Of a stretch of 64,000 nt of DNA, positions 8,666-17,189 are shown piece by piece. A program made the position numbers and the translations under genes. The stretch covers positions 1,612,001 to 1,676,000 of the forward strand of contig NZ_CP139971.1 in the NCBI RefSeq assembly GCF_034424545.1, in the 5' to 3' direction. The first letter of the stretch is position 1. Every line of letters starts with the position of its first letter. The notes beneath the pieces were generated by a model. It saw only the letters and a list, made by a program, of their open reading frames with translations. It was not told where the DNA came from and made no database searches. This DNA comes from Trinickia caryophylli (GTDB lineage Bacteria; Pseudomonadota; Gammaproteobacteria; Burkholderiales; Burkholderiaceae).

Positions 8666-10493
8666 GACGATGCGCTCGTCTGACGCGTTCGCATCGGCAG
8701 GCGCCGAGAGCCGGCTCTTCGAAGCTGCGTTGGACGCCCACCGTCGCAGCGCGCTCTCCGATGCGGCTCGGCATTATCGCGCGCTGCTCGAACTTGTACC
8801 GGACCACGCGGCGGCACTCAATAATCTCGGCGCGCTGCTCGAGCGCACCGGTGACGCGATCGAGGCGCAGCGTTGCTATCGCACGGCGCTGCGCCTCGAT
8901 CCGGACTACCTCGACGCGCACTACAACCTGGGCCTGCTGCTCCATGAGCAAGGTCGATTCGAGGAGGCGCAAGCGTGCTACCGAAACGTCATCGCCCTCG
9001 CGCCCACGCATGTGGCGGCGCATGTCTATCTTGCCGGGCTATTGCAGGAAACCGATCGGTTGGCCGACGCGGAGCCGCTTTACCGGCGCGCGGTGTCGCT
9101 GAGCCCGAACGACGCGCTCGCGCAGCACGGACTGGGGCTTTTCTTCGTGGCGAGCGGGCGGGAAGAGGAGGCCGAGGTCTGTCTTCACGAGGCATTGCGT
9201 CTTGCTCCCGATTTCAAAGACGCTAATGCCGCGCTTGCTGCGCTGTTGCACCGCCGACAACGCTATGCGCAGGCTGAAGCCCTCTACCGCCGGGTGCTGT
9301 CGCTCGATCCAGGTTCGGTCGAGGCGCTGAACAATCTCGGCCGGCTGCTCCACGACGCAGGGCGTTTGTCGGAAGCCGAGCGCTATCTGCGGCAAGCACT
9401 CGAAGCCGCACCCGGGCGCACACCCACGGCTTTCAATCTGGGACTCGTTCTGCTCGCGATGGGGCGCTATGAAGAAGGCTGGCCGCTCTACGAGATGCGG
9501 TACGGCGAGTCGCCATACTGGGGCGATGAATCGCATTGCCATGCGCCGCCGGTTTTGCCGTTTCCACAGTGGGGCGGCGAACCGCTGGAGGGCAAGTCGC
9601 TCGTGGTGTTCGGCGAGCAGGGTTTGGGCGATTGTGTGCAGTTCGCCCGATACATGCCGATGTTGAAGGCCAAGGGCGTGTCGAAGCTGACGCTCGTTTG
9701 CCCACGGACGTTGTGCCGTCTATTGCAAACGATCGAGGGCGTCGACGCTTGCCTGCCTGACGATGACGTATCGCAACTGGCGGAGCACGATTATGCCTGC
9801 CTCGTGATGAGCCTGCCGCTGCGCATCGGCACGACGCTCGCGACAGTGCCGGCCGAAGTGCCGTACCTCCACGTCCCGAAGGCCGAGGCAAAGCGATGGA
9901 AGCGACTCGTCGGCCCGGGGCGTTTGAGTGTCGGCCTGGTCTGGGCGGGGAATCCGCGTCCGGACATGCCAAGCGCTAATGCGGTCGATCGTCGGCGCTC
10001 TTTGAACGCCGCGGCGTTCGCGCCGTTGCTGGACGTGCCGGGCGTCGCGTTCGTCAGCCTGCAGAAAGGGGAGGCGGCACGCAGCCAGATCGCCGACATA
10101 CGCGCTGCCCTGCACCCATGCGACCCAATGGCGGAGGTGGAGGACTTCGCCGACACGGCGGCGATCATTTCAACGCTCGATCTCGTCATCACCGCTGACA
10201 CGTCGGTCGCGCATGTGGCTGGCGCGCTCGGTAAGCCCGTCTGGATCCTGTGCCGCTTCGACGGTTGCTGGCGGTGGCTTTCGGGGCGTGACGATTCACC
10301 GTGGTACCCGTCGGCAACGCTTTTCCGGCAGAAGACGCCGGGAGATTGGGCCGGCGTCATCGCCGAGGTGCGCGCCGCACTCGAGCGGCAGGTGTGCGCA
10401 CGAAGCATTTCCTCCACGCGGTTCGCTGAAGTCGCGCTGCCAAATGGTAGAGACGTTGGCAGCGCGAATCCCGGACTATCTCGATCGATATGA
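8664..10493 (+). CDS. TPR protein with glycosyltransferase (GT-B, GT9/OGT-like) C-terminus
   Basis: A 609-residue protein. The first about 280 residues are tandem tetratricopeptide repeats (signatures such as AALNNLGALLERTGDAIEA, DAHYNLGLLLHEQGRFEEA, EALNNLGRLLHDAGRLSEA). The rest resembles the GT-B fold of heptosyltransferase-like TPR proteins: VVFGEQGLGDCVQFARYMP, VGLVWAGNP, and the nucleotide-sugar site DLVITADTSVAHVAGALGKPVW. Relatives are often called O-linked GlcNAc transferase-like and modify proteins or envelope glycans; the acceptor here is unknown. The start at 8664 follows a GAGGGA ribosome site. The next gene begins two bases after the stop, suggesting coupling, and a GT25 gene follows. 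Confidence 0.85.
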   Translation: MTMRSSDAFASAGAESRLFEAALDAHRRSALSDAARHYRALLELVPDHAAALNNLGALLERTGDAIEAQRCYRTALRLDPDYLDAHYNLGLLLHEQGRFEEAQACYRNVIALAPTHVAAHVYLAGLLQETDRLADAEPLYRRAVSLSPNDALAQHGLGLFFVASGREEEAEVCLHEALRLAPDFKDANAALAALLHRRQRYAQAEALYRRVLSLDPGSVEALNNLGRLLHDAGRLSEAERYLRQALEAAPGRTPTAFNLGLVLLAMGRYEEGWPLYEMRYGESPYWGDESHCHAPPVLPFPQWGGEPLEGKSLVVFGEQGLGDCVQFARYMPMLKAKGVSKLTLVCPRTLCRLLQTIEGVDACLPDDDVSQLAEHDYACLVMSLPLRIGTTLATVPAEVPYLHVPKAEAKRWKRLVGPGRLSVGLVWAGNPRPDMPSANAVDRRRSLNAAAFAPLLDVPGVAFVSLQKGEAARSQIADIRAALHPCDPMAEVEDFADTAAIISTLDLVITADTSVAHVAGALGKPVWILCRFDGCWRWLSGRDDSPWYPSATLFRQKTPGDWAGVIAEVRAALERQVCARSISSTRFAEVALPNGRDVGSANPGLSRSI

Positions 10494-10494
10494 C

Positions 10495-10812
10495 ATGGAC
10501 ATCTCTTACGAAACCGATGCGCTTTGCCATGGCGCGCTGCTCGGACTGCTATGCGGCGGTATTGGCGTTCCGGCGCTGAGTTATGCGTTCGAGGAGCTCT
10601 CAGGGTTCCCGGCCGATGATTGGAAGAGTGCGGTGGGATCTGTGCTCGTCGTGGCCGCGATCATCATCGTGCCGCTTCTGGTCAAGTTGAAAAAGGCGAA
10701 GCGCGCGGTGGATCTGCCCGTCGACTCGGGCCGGGTGGTGGCGAGTCTCCATGGGAGGCTGGTGGGCGTCGCCGTGGGGGCGCTTTTCGGCATCGCAATT
10801 CTGACGAGATGA
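10495..10812 (+). CDS. Small hypothetical membrane protein
   Basis: A 105-residue protein beginning one base after the upstream stop codon (TGAcATG), so probably translated by coupling. Three hydrophobic stretches are visible: CHGALLGLLCGGIGVPAL, SAVGSVLVVAAIIIVPLLV and LVGVAVGALFGIAIL, separated by a KLKKAKR basic patch that suggests a cytoplasmic loop. No family is recognised. Its place between two glycosyltransferase-like genes suggests a role in the same envelope or glycosylation process, but that is inference only. Confidence 0.6.
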   Translation: MDISYETDALCHGALLGLLCGGIGVPALSYAFEELSGFPADDWKSAVGSVLVVAAIIIVPLLVKLKKAKRAVDLPVDSGRVVASLHGRLVGVAVGALFGIAILTR

Positions 10813-10822
10813 GGCAGGCGGC

Positions 10823-11578
10823 ATGACACCCGATTCGCCATCCTCGGCCAGCCGCGTTCGCGTGATCTCGCTGCCCACGGCTCAGGCTAGACGTGAGGCG
10901 TTTGCCCGGCAAAATACCGCGCTCGACTACGTCTTCCATGACGCGATCGACGGCCGTGCGCTCGTACCGCCGGAACATCGCGACCTCTTCGCGGATGGGC
11001 TCGACTACAGCCCGGGTGCGTACGGCATTGCCATGACCACCTGGCAGTTGTGGAAAGCGGTTGCCGAGGACGGGCAGACCGTCACGATCGCGGAGGACGA
11101 CGCCATCTTCCGGTCAGACTTTCAGGACACCATGGCGGGCCTGATGCGGCAATGCGAGCCATTCGATCTGGTGACGTGGGGCTACAACTTCGATTCGGTA
11201 CTTCGGCTGGCAATGTTCGATGGTCGTGTGCCTTGCGTTACCGCTTTCGACCAGAACCTGCTGCACGGTTCGATCGATGCCTTCCGGATGGACCGGTGCC
11301 CGGTCGTACTGATGCGCCTTCTGGAGTTCTACGGCATCTGCGCCTATTCCATCAGCCCCCAAGGCGCGCGGCGGCTGCTCGAACGTTGCTTTCCCCTCGG
11401 GCCCACCACCTACCCGTCTGCTTCCTTACAGCGGGGCGTTCCCAATGTCGGCATCGACGTCGCCATGAACAGCCACTATGCGGACCTTCGTTGCTTCGCC
11501 GCGTTTCCGCCGATGGCCGTGACGCCGAATTTCTTCGATACGTCTTCCATACAGAACCAGAATCAGAACCGAACGTGA
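10823..11578 (+). CDS. Glycosyltransferase family 25 protein
   Basis: A 251-residue protein with GT25 (LPS beta-galactosyltransferase-like) signs: RVRVISLPTAQARREAFARQ at the N-terminus, the GAYGIAMTTWQLWKAV helix that in this family reads GcalSH..lw, the acidic metal/nucleotide site VTIAEDDAIF, and a late SPQGARRLLE segment. It lies 10 bases after the small membrane protein and shares its strand with the TPR/glycosyltransferase gene, so it is likely part of the same operon. The sugar and acceptor cannot be predicted; the C-terminal Asn/Gln tail is unremarkable. Confidence 0.8.
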   Translation: MTPDSPSSASRVRVISLPTAQARREAFARQNTALDYVFHDAIDGRALVPPEHRDLFADGLDYSPGAYGIAMTTWQLWKAVAEDGQTVTIAEDDAIFRSDFQDTMAGLMRQCEPFDLVTWGYNFDSVLRLAMFDGRVPCVTAFDQNLLHGSIDAFRMDRCPVVLMRLLEFYGICAYSISPQGARRLLERCFPLGPTTYPSASLQRGVPNVGIDVAMNSHYADLRCFAAFPPMAVTPNFFDTSSIQNQNQNRT

Positions 11579-11641
11579 CGACCATTCGGCAATGCGGCGT
11601 CCGCTCGCCGTCAATTTGATGTCCTCTCACCGGAGAACGAT

Positions 11642-12328
11642 ATGAGCATTCCTAGCGAAACCGTCACCGAATTTACCGGCAAGGCGACATCCGACATCGA
11701 TGCGACGCGTCATCGCACGGAGGGTTCGGCCGCGGGCGGCGAACTGCCGCCCGCGACAGTCGTGGCCTTGCACGACGTTCCGGCCACGTCGCATCACGGC
11801 AGCCAGCGCGCGTCCAAACCCGCGGACATAGAGGAAGTCGCCGACCGGATCCTGGCGAACGCACTGACACCCGTGCAGGTCTTCAGCAGCTTCGAGTACG
11901 AGATCAACCTGCTTTTCGAACCGGCATCGCTCGGGTTCTACGTGGTGCTGAGTCATGCCGGCACGATCCGCCGCGCACTGCAGTGCGCGGCGCTCGAGGG
12001 CGCGTGTCAGGCGTTCCGCCACTTCCAGGAGCAAATCCTCGTGTGGTGCGAACTGGAGCTGCGGCGCGTACAGATCGATGCCCGCAACGCACAGCTCGCT
12101 GCCTTGTTCAACGATGCGGTTGCCGAGGCTGAGCGGCTGCGCGCGGATATCGAGCGCAGTGGCGCGCTGGTTCACCTCGTCAATAGCCGGCAGCAGGTAC
12201 TGCGTCGCGAGGTGGCACAGTTGCAGGCGCAGCGTATCTCCACCCAGGCGCAGTTGGACCGTCAGCTCCGGCAACTCGCCCAGCTACGTCTGTGCGCGGC
12301 CGGAGGAATACCGCGCAACCTGCGGTAA
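11642..12328 (+). CDS. Hypothetical protein with C-terminal coiled coil
   Basis: A 228-residue protein of no recognised family. The first about 60 residues are polar and low in complexity. The middle (residues 65-125) looks globular, with VADRILANALTPVQVFSSFEYEINLLF. The last 90 residues are a likely long helix or coiled coil rich in Gln, Arg, Leu and Glu (for example RREVAQLQAQRISTQAQLDR). No signal peptide or membrane segment is seen. The ATG follows a CCGGAG ribosome site and the gene is 63 bases after the GT25 gene. Function unknown. Confidence 0.65.
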   Translation: MSIPSETVTEFTGKATSDIDATRHRTEGSAAGGELPPATVVALHDVPATSHHGSQRASKPADIEEVADRILANALTPVQVFSSFEYEINLLFEPASLGFYVVLSHAGTIRRALQCAALEGACQAFRHFQEQILVWCELELRRVQIDARNAQLAALFNDAVAEAERLRADIERSGALVHLVNSRQQVLRREVAQLQAQRISTQAQLDRQLRQLAQLRLCAAGGIPRNLR

Positions 12329-12425
12329 TGGGTGCGGCTACGGTCCGGTCCACGGCATATGAAGTCGGGAGCGTTGGCTCCGGCGCGTAACGATCGGAAA
12401 ACAGCAGACTCGATGAGAGGCGAGC

Positions 12426-12899
12426 ATGACCATGAATCCAGCTACGCGCCGTGGCGAACGCGGGGATGTTGCAAGTTGCGCGTTGCCCGCGCAAGTACCG
12501 GCACCGGCGCTCACGCTGCCGATCGGCAAAGTACGCGCACTATCGATCGAGCATCACACGGCACTGGCTATTCTGCGCGCGGGACGGGGAAGCGCGGACG
12601 CAGCCGCCTGCCTGCTGCGTACGGTTTCCCTGGCTTACCTCATCGAGAAGCTGGAACGTGCACGGGCCAGACCGAGGCCGTATCGAAAGGCGGAGATCCT
12701 GTTGGAGCGATGCGTCGTGGAGGCGGAACATAGCGGCAAGTGGTGCTTACCGGAGGAGTACGTGCCACCGGTCGCCCAAATTCTGGCTGTGCACGACGCG
12801 CAGCTCGCCCGCGTGCCGCCCCCTGTTTATGCGGAAGCCTGGGAACGTTTCGCCCGCGTGGTGGCGGGCAATCACGGCTCGCCGATCCCGGGGCGATGA
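12426..12899 (+). CDS. Hypothetical protein
   Basis: A 157-residue protein with no recognised domain. After a disordered N-terminus it has an alpha-helical core with TALAILRAGRGSADAAACLL and LAYLIEKLERA, then a conserved-looking segment LPEEYVPPVAQILAVHDAQL. Codon use is typical of the region and a GAGAGG ribosome site precedes the ATG. It is the last gene of the plus-strand run that starts with the TPR/glycosyltransferase gene and faces the serine recombinase gene. Confidence 0.6.
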   Translation: MTMNPATRRGERGDVASCALPAQVPAPALTLPIGKVRALSIEHHTALAILRAGRGSADAAACLLRTVSLAYLIEKLERARARPRPYRKAEILLERCVVEAEHSGKWCLPEEYVPPVAQILAVHDAQLARVPPPVYAEAWERFARVVAGNHGSPIPGR

Positions 12900-12994
12900 G
12901 CTTGGCGCCTCGATTCGAGCAAGAGCCGAATCTGTCCGGCAAAGCTCCGGCGCAGTGTCGCCCCATAGGCCGTCGGCGTGGCGAGCGAGACCTC

Positions 12995-13606
12995 TCAGTC
13001 ATGAGAGGACACACTGATGGAACCGGTTCCTCCCGCTTGTTGGGATTGCCACCGCCGGAGGTTGCGCATCAGGGTTCTGCGATCGACGTTCAACTGCTGC
13101 GCCACGAATTGCGCCGAATGCCGATCCAGCAGGGCGGTGGCGTGTTCGCATTGTTCCTCGTCGAGCGCTAACGGCCGACCGATCCGCTTGCCGCGAGCGC
13201 GTGCGGCGGCGACCCCCGCCCGGGTCCGTTCGCTGATCAACCCTCGCTCGAATTCGGCGAGGGCCGCCAGCATGTGGAAGGTGAACCGACCGGCGGTTGA
13301 GCGCGTGTCGATATACTCTGTCAAAGACACGACCCTGACTTTGCGTTCCTCCAGATCGCCCATGATGGCAGCTAAATGGCGAAGGGAACGTCCGAGGCGG
13401 TCCAGGCGCCATACGACAAGCGTGGTCCCGGGCTGGGCCGCCAGCAGCGCGTCCCGTAGTCCGGCGCGATCGAACCGGGCGCCTGAAACACCCTGATCCG
13501 AATAGGTCACGTCACACCCGTACGAGGCCAATGCATCCAACTGCAGACTCAGATGTTGCTCGTCTGTCGATACCCGCGCATATCCTATTTTTTCGATTAC
13601 AGACAT
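12995..13606 (-). CDS. Serine recombinase (Tn3-type resolvase/invertase)
   Basis: A 203-residue site-specific recombinase. The catalytic serine lies in IGYARVSTDEQ near the N-terminus, with the supporting arginines in VVWRLDRLGRSLRHL; the long E helix is FTFHMLAALAEFERGLISERTRAG, and the C-terminal helix-turn-helix reads FVAQQLNVDRRTLMRNLRR. Length equals that of typical resolvases. The ATG at 13606 is chosen because GGAG lies six bases upstream; a GTG four codons earlier is also in frame. No transposase or partner mobile genes accompany it, so it is an orphan resolvase or a remnant of a Tn3-like element. Confidence 0.92.
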   Translation of the reverse strand: MSVIEKIGYARVSTDEQHLSLQLDALASYGCDVTYSDQGVSGARFDRAGLRDALLAAQPGTTLVVWRLDRLGRSLRHLAAIMGDLEERKVRVVSLTEYIDTRSTAGRFTFHMLAALAEFERGLISERTRAGVAAARARGKRIGRPLALDEEQCEHATALLDRHSAQFVAQQLNVDRRTLMRNLRRWQSQQAGGTGSISVSSHD

Positions 13607-14827
13607 TCCCCTCTCCACCTCGGCAGCGATAAATGCGTCCGCGTCGCCTGCATCTTTGCTTTACAGGATTTCGATACGATCCTGGTGCTTTCGATCCTGC
13701 ATAGCCGATCGATTGATCGAAAGGCGAAGCGCACCGACGCGCGGTACCCATATTCATCAGAGGAAATGGTCAAGGAACCCCGGACCGGTTCACTGCCGGT
13801 ATGTAAGCAACGGAGTATCGGTTATTCATGTCGATTGATGCATTAATAGTGGCAGGTGGTTGTAACACTTTTTAGGAATTTCGGTATGAGTCGGATAGGA
13901 GATGTCATACTGACACATCGCATGTAGCTTGAAATGCAACAAATGTCACGGACAGGTCGTTGACCTTTATTGAGGAATTGTGCTGCGACAAAGTCAAGTG
14001 ACGAGACTTTCGACTTTGTAAAGCGGCGGCGACATGGAGCAAAGCGGCTGAAATGAATGGTGAGCTTCACTGCGATATGTTGCTGTAATTAGGCCGCGCG
14101 ATGCTTTCCGACTAAGCGTTACTTCCGTGAGCCCGGATTGAAGACCGGAATAAAGATAGCGCCTTTGCCAAAGGGGAACCGCGCTTGAAAGGGGAGCGCT
14201 AAAGCACAGGGTGGGGGCAACGCCAGCTGTAGTGACCGTTGTTTAATGGCAGGATCGTGATACGTTTGTTGTCGATCCATTTGCCGCTCGTCAAATGCCA
14301 GAAACGTTGGGCGAACTTGCTGCACTGGCCCGCACGCGCTCTTCCGCTTCGACGAAGCGACGGCGTCGAACCGGCTCGAGGTCGCGAAACCAGCGATTCC
14401 TCATGCTTATCAGAAATGCGCTGTTGGCACGAAACCAGCCGAGAAGATGCGGGGGGCATTCGGAAATGAAGCGGAATTCGTTGCGTATGCGAACGAAGGA
14501 AAAGCCACCGCCAAGAGCGAAGTGGATAGCGAACAAATGCGGCAATGCGAGCGCTGAGCAGAACGCGATCAGTAGCAGATTCCGGTGCCGGACATAGAGG
14601 GAAGGGCCGAGGGAAAGGACGCCGCGTCGAAATGACGGTTCGATCTTCCGCGTGATAGTCAGCGGAGGTAGCCATACCGTCAGTAGTAGAAGTGCCGCTC
14701 CGCACAGCGATAGTGCACGCAAAGCCGTCGTCCAAAGTATTTTGCCCGCGGCGGACGGGGGCGGTCGGCTGAGGTGCTGGAACCGGCGGTGATACCATTT
14801 TGGTGTCGCCGCGCCCCCGTTGCCCCC
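13607..14827. other. Gene-poor, AT-richer stretch downstream of the recombinase
   Basis: About 1.2 kb with clearly lower GC than its surroundings, notably 13840-14120. I find no confident gene or RNA. The part next to the recombinase may hold its recombination site, but I could not point to repeats that prove it. On the minus strand 14722-14291 an uninterrupted frame with a TTG start would encode about 143 residues with two hydrophobic segments; this is uncertain and not called as a gene. Confidence 0.5.
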
Positions 14828-15688
14828 ATGCCCGAAAGCTTCGAAGAACTCGCCGCCCTGATCCGCACACGCTTTGCCGAACTGAGCCCGCAGTTTCAGG
14901 CCGGTGCCGCGTTTCTTCTCGATCGCCCCGACGAAGTCGCCGTGCTGTCGATGCGCAAGGTGGCGGATCACGCGCAAGTCCAACCGGCTTCGCTCGTGCG
15001 GCTTGCCCAGCAACTCGGTTTCCCGGGCTGGAACGAACTGCGCGATCTGTTCGTCGCGCGCCTGCGCACGCGGCCCGAGCCGTTGACCAGCCGGGCGCGC
15101 TCGCTCGTCTCGGGCGCCAGGAAAGACACGCTCGCACACGACCTCCTGGCCGCGCATCGGCACAACCTCGAAGTTACGGCGGCACAAAACGAACGGGCGA
15201 TCGTCGACGCCGCGCGCACCTTGCGGCGCGCAAGACATATTTATGTGGCCGGCTTCCGCTCGTGCTACCCAGTCGCTTTCGGGCTGGTCTACGGTTATGG
15301 GCTGTTCCGCTCGACGATTACGCTGCTCACGGGCGAAGCGGGTACGCTCGAAATGCAGTTGCGCGGCATCGAGCGCGGTGGCGCGACCGTCGTCATCAGC
15401 TTCGCGCCCTACTCGATCGAGGCCGCGCGCGTGGCCGAGGCCGCGCTCGAAAAAGGCAGCCGCCTGATCGCGATCACCGATAGCGCGGTCTCGCCGATCG
15501 CATTGAACGCTGACCATGCGCTGATCTTCTCGCACGAAAGTCCATCGTTTTTCCCCTCGCTCGTTGCGGCAGCGGCCGTTGCGGAAGCGCTCGTCGCGCA
15601 CCTGCTCGCGCTCGAAGGCAGCCAGGCTGTCGAGCAACTGGAAGAAGCGGAGCGCTCGCTGCACGAGAAAGGCGCGTACGTGCCCTGA
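14828..15688 (+). CDS. RpiR family transcriptional regulator with SIS domain
   Basis: A 286-residue regulator. The N-terminal RpiR helix-turn-helix (residues 1-75) includes FEELAALIRTRFAELSPQFQ and VADHAQVQPASLVRLAQQLGFPGWNELR; the C-terminal sugar isomerase (SIS) domain (about 125-260) includes IYVAGFRSCYPVAFGL and GATVVISFAPYSIEAARVAE. Such regulators bind a phosphosugar or related metabolite. The ATG at 14828 matches the family start MPxSFEEL; no good ribosome site is visible and a GTG at 14774 is in frame. The gene has no obvious target next to it; the palindromes before the downstream glnH gene are one possibility. Confidence 0.88.
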   Translation: MPESFEELAALIRTRFAELSPQFQAGAAFLLDRPDEVAVLSMRKVADHAQVQPASLVRLAQQLGFPGWNELRDLFVARLRTRPEPLTSRARSLVSGARKDTLAHDLLAAHRHNLEVTAAQNERAIVDAARTLRRARHIYVAGFRSCYPVAFGLVYGYGLFRSTITLLTGEAGTLEMQLRGIERGGATVVISFAPYSIEAARVAEAALEKGSRLIAITDSAVSPIALNADHALIFSHESPSFFPSLVAAAAVAEALVAHLLALEGSQAVEQLEEAERSLHEKGAYVP

Positions 15689-15792
15689 CGCGGCCACCCG
15701 TTGCCCACCTGCCCCTCGACCACTTGAAATCGGGTTGACCCGGCATCGCGGCGCTGATTAGAATCGGCAGGTCTTTACAAAAGGGGCCAATC

Positions 15793-15837
15793 ATGGACTC
15801 CAGCAGTAGTCGACCTACGAACTTGTTCGCTGTCTGA
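15793..15837 (+). CDS. 14-codon leader ORF upstream of mgtC-like gene
   Basis: A short ORF encodes MDSSSSRPTNLFAV. An AGGGG ribosome site ends six bases before its ATG, better than the site of the downstream gene. A perfect hairpin CTGTC-TGAAC-GACAG (15830-15844) has the ORF's stop codon in its loop, and a second hairpin (15877-15899) follows. This layout resembles the leader peptides that control mgtC/mgtA in enterobacteria, but the sequence is unrelated and the role is inference. Confidence 0.45.
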   Translation: MDSSSSRPTNLFAV

Positions 15838-15876
15838 ACGACAGGACGTCCGCGCTCCTCTTTTCATCACCAGCCG

Positions 15877-15899
15877 CCGTCCTGCCATCAGGCAGACGG
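15877..15899 (+). promoter_or_regulatory. Hairpin after the leader ORF (possible attenuator)
   Basis: CCGT-C-CTGCC, loop ATCA, GGCAG-ACGG forms a nine-pair stem with one bulged C. It starts 39 bases after the leader ORF's stop codon. No T tract follows, so if it acts in termination it would need Rho. The remaining 360 bases to the mgtC-like gene hold nothing else I can identify. Confidence 0.4.
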
Positions 15900-16261
15900 T
15901 GCGCGCCTTCATCAATCCCGTGCACCCCGATTTGCGTCATCCGGCGAGGCTTTCGTTCGCCCGGACGGCCGGCGCCGCGAACCTGCGTTCGCCGCTTCGT
16001 CTATACGCGCTGCGCTGACACGTAGCGCATGCGCGGGCAGAGCGGCGTGTGCATCCGTGCGAATGGGCACAAGCCTCGCCGCCAAGCCGATGCTCGAGCA
16101 CATTCGGGCGCGACCGCGGGATGCGGGCTTGCCGCCGCGCCGCGGGATTGCCGTCATACGCGCGCGGCACAATGACCCGGCCCTGGCGCGGACATCAGGC
16201 AGGGCACGCGGATGCGCTCGCGTACTGCCCACAACCGATTAACCGAATACCTGCAACCGAA

Positions 16262-16960
16262 ATGACGATTGAATTCATCTGGCGACTTTTCGCGGCGTTT
16301 GCCTGCGGCGTTGCGATTGGACTTGAACGGCAGATGCGCCAGCGTACGGCGGGTCTGCGCACGATCACACTGGTGACGAGCGGCGCGTGCCTGTTCGTCT
16401 CTCTCGGGGTGCTGATGGGCACGGGCGTCACACAGGTTGCGGCCTACGTCGTCTCCGGGGTCGGCTTTCTGGGGGGCGGCGTGATCATGCGCGACAAAGG
16501 CTCGATACAGGGCATCAACACGGCGGCCACGTTGTGGTGCGCGGCAGCTGTCGGCGTGCTTTCGGGCGCCGGCTATTACGCGCCCGCAGCCGCGGGGACC
16601 GCCGTGGTGCTGGTGACGAACACGGTCCTGCGCGAGATCGGCCGCGTGATCAACGCCACATCGGTATCCACCGCGGATCTGGTGCGCGTGTACCAGCTCA
16701 CGGTTGTGTGCCGGGAAGAAGACGAAATTCATATCCGCGCGGTGTTGTCGAACGCCATGCATGCGGAGCCGCTGTCGTTCCAAAGTCTTACGAGCCGGGA
16801 CTGCGAGGAGCGGCCGCCTCGTGTCGAGGTGACCGCGACTTGCCGCGCGCATCCGAGTCACCAGGCGCGGCTCGAACAGATCGCCAGCCGGATCAGCATG
16901 GAGAAGGGGGTATCCCGCGTCAGCTGGGCTGCAAACGAAGCAGAGCCGTCGCCGGAATGA
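16262..16960 (+). CDS. MgtC/SapB family membrane protein
   Basis: A 232-residue inner-membrane protein. The family signature is clear: RLFAAFACGVAIGLERQMRQRTAGLRTITLVTSGACLF, then VVSGVGFLGGGVIMRDKGSIQGINTAATLWCAAAVGVLSGAGYY. Four to five transmembrane helices fill the first 140 residues; the last about 80 form the cytoplasmic ACT-like domain seen in MgtC (YQLTVVCREEDEIHIRAVL). MgtC proteins help survival at low magnesium and, in pathogens, inside host cells, partly by acting on ATP synthase. The ATG at 16262 has no clear ribosome site, which is consistent with control through the structured 570-base leader. Confidence 0.92.
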   Translation: MTIEFIWRLFAAFACGVAIGLERQMRQRTAGLRTITLVTSGACLFVSLGVLMGTGVTQVAAYVVSGVGFLGGGVIMRDKGSIQGINTAATLWCAAAVGVLSGAGYYAPAAAGTAVVLVTNTVLREIGRVINATSVSTADLVRVYQLTVVCREEDEIHIRAVLSNAMHAEPLSFQSLTSRDCEERPPRVEVTATCRAHPSHQARLEQIASRISMEKGVSRVSWAANEAEPSPE

Positions 16961-17056
16961 AGTGAATCGCCTGCCCGCCGCCGGCGTTGCAGGGCCTGTC
17001 ACCCCTCCCAATTTCCCTATTGACGCCCGGTTTCTGTTGCGAGAGCATGCGCGCTG

Positions 17057-17070
17057 ACAACATATGTTGT
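17057..17070. promoter_or_regulatory. Perfect palindrome ACAACATATGTTGT
   Basis: A 14-base perfect palindrome 120 bases upstream of glnH in an AT-rich pocket. It is of the size and symmetry expected for a dimeric regulator site. Which regulator binds is unknown. Confidence 0.55.
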
Positions 17071-17085
17071 ATGTTCGTGCGGTTG

Positions 17086-17103
17086 TTACACCACTTGGTG
17101 TAA
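17086..17103. promoter_or_regulatory. Inverted repeat TTACACCA-CT-TGGTGTAA
   Basis: Perfect eight-base arms around two bases, 86 bases before glnH and 15 bases after the first palindrome. The half site TGGTGTAA resembles GntR-type operators. Together with the neighbouring palindrome it suggests two regulators, or one plus cofactor, at the glnHPQ promoter. Confidence 0.55.
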
Positions 17104-17189
17104 GAAAGGGTGGCCGATGCGTTCTCGCCGGGCTGGCGGGGAGCCGTGCGGCCTGCCGAGAAATCGCTCAACCTGACGCGGAGGCCAAG

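Noticed and set aside
11588-11612. TTCGG-N14-CTCGC before the coiled-coil protein gene as a PIP box
   Set aside because: The second half lacks the invariant TTCG and the spacing is off; no matching -10 element.
14291-15697. 468-codon minus-strand frame covering the RpiR gene
   Set aside because: Most of it mirrors the RpiR coding sequence and has the Arg-rich look of antisense frames; only the last 143 codons lie outside and are listed as a weak finding.
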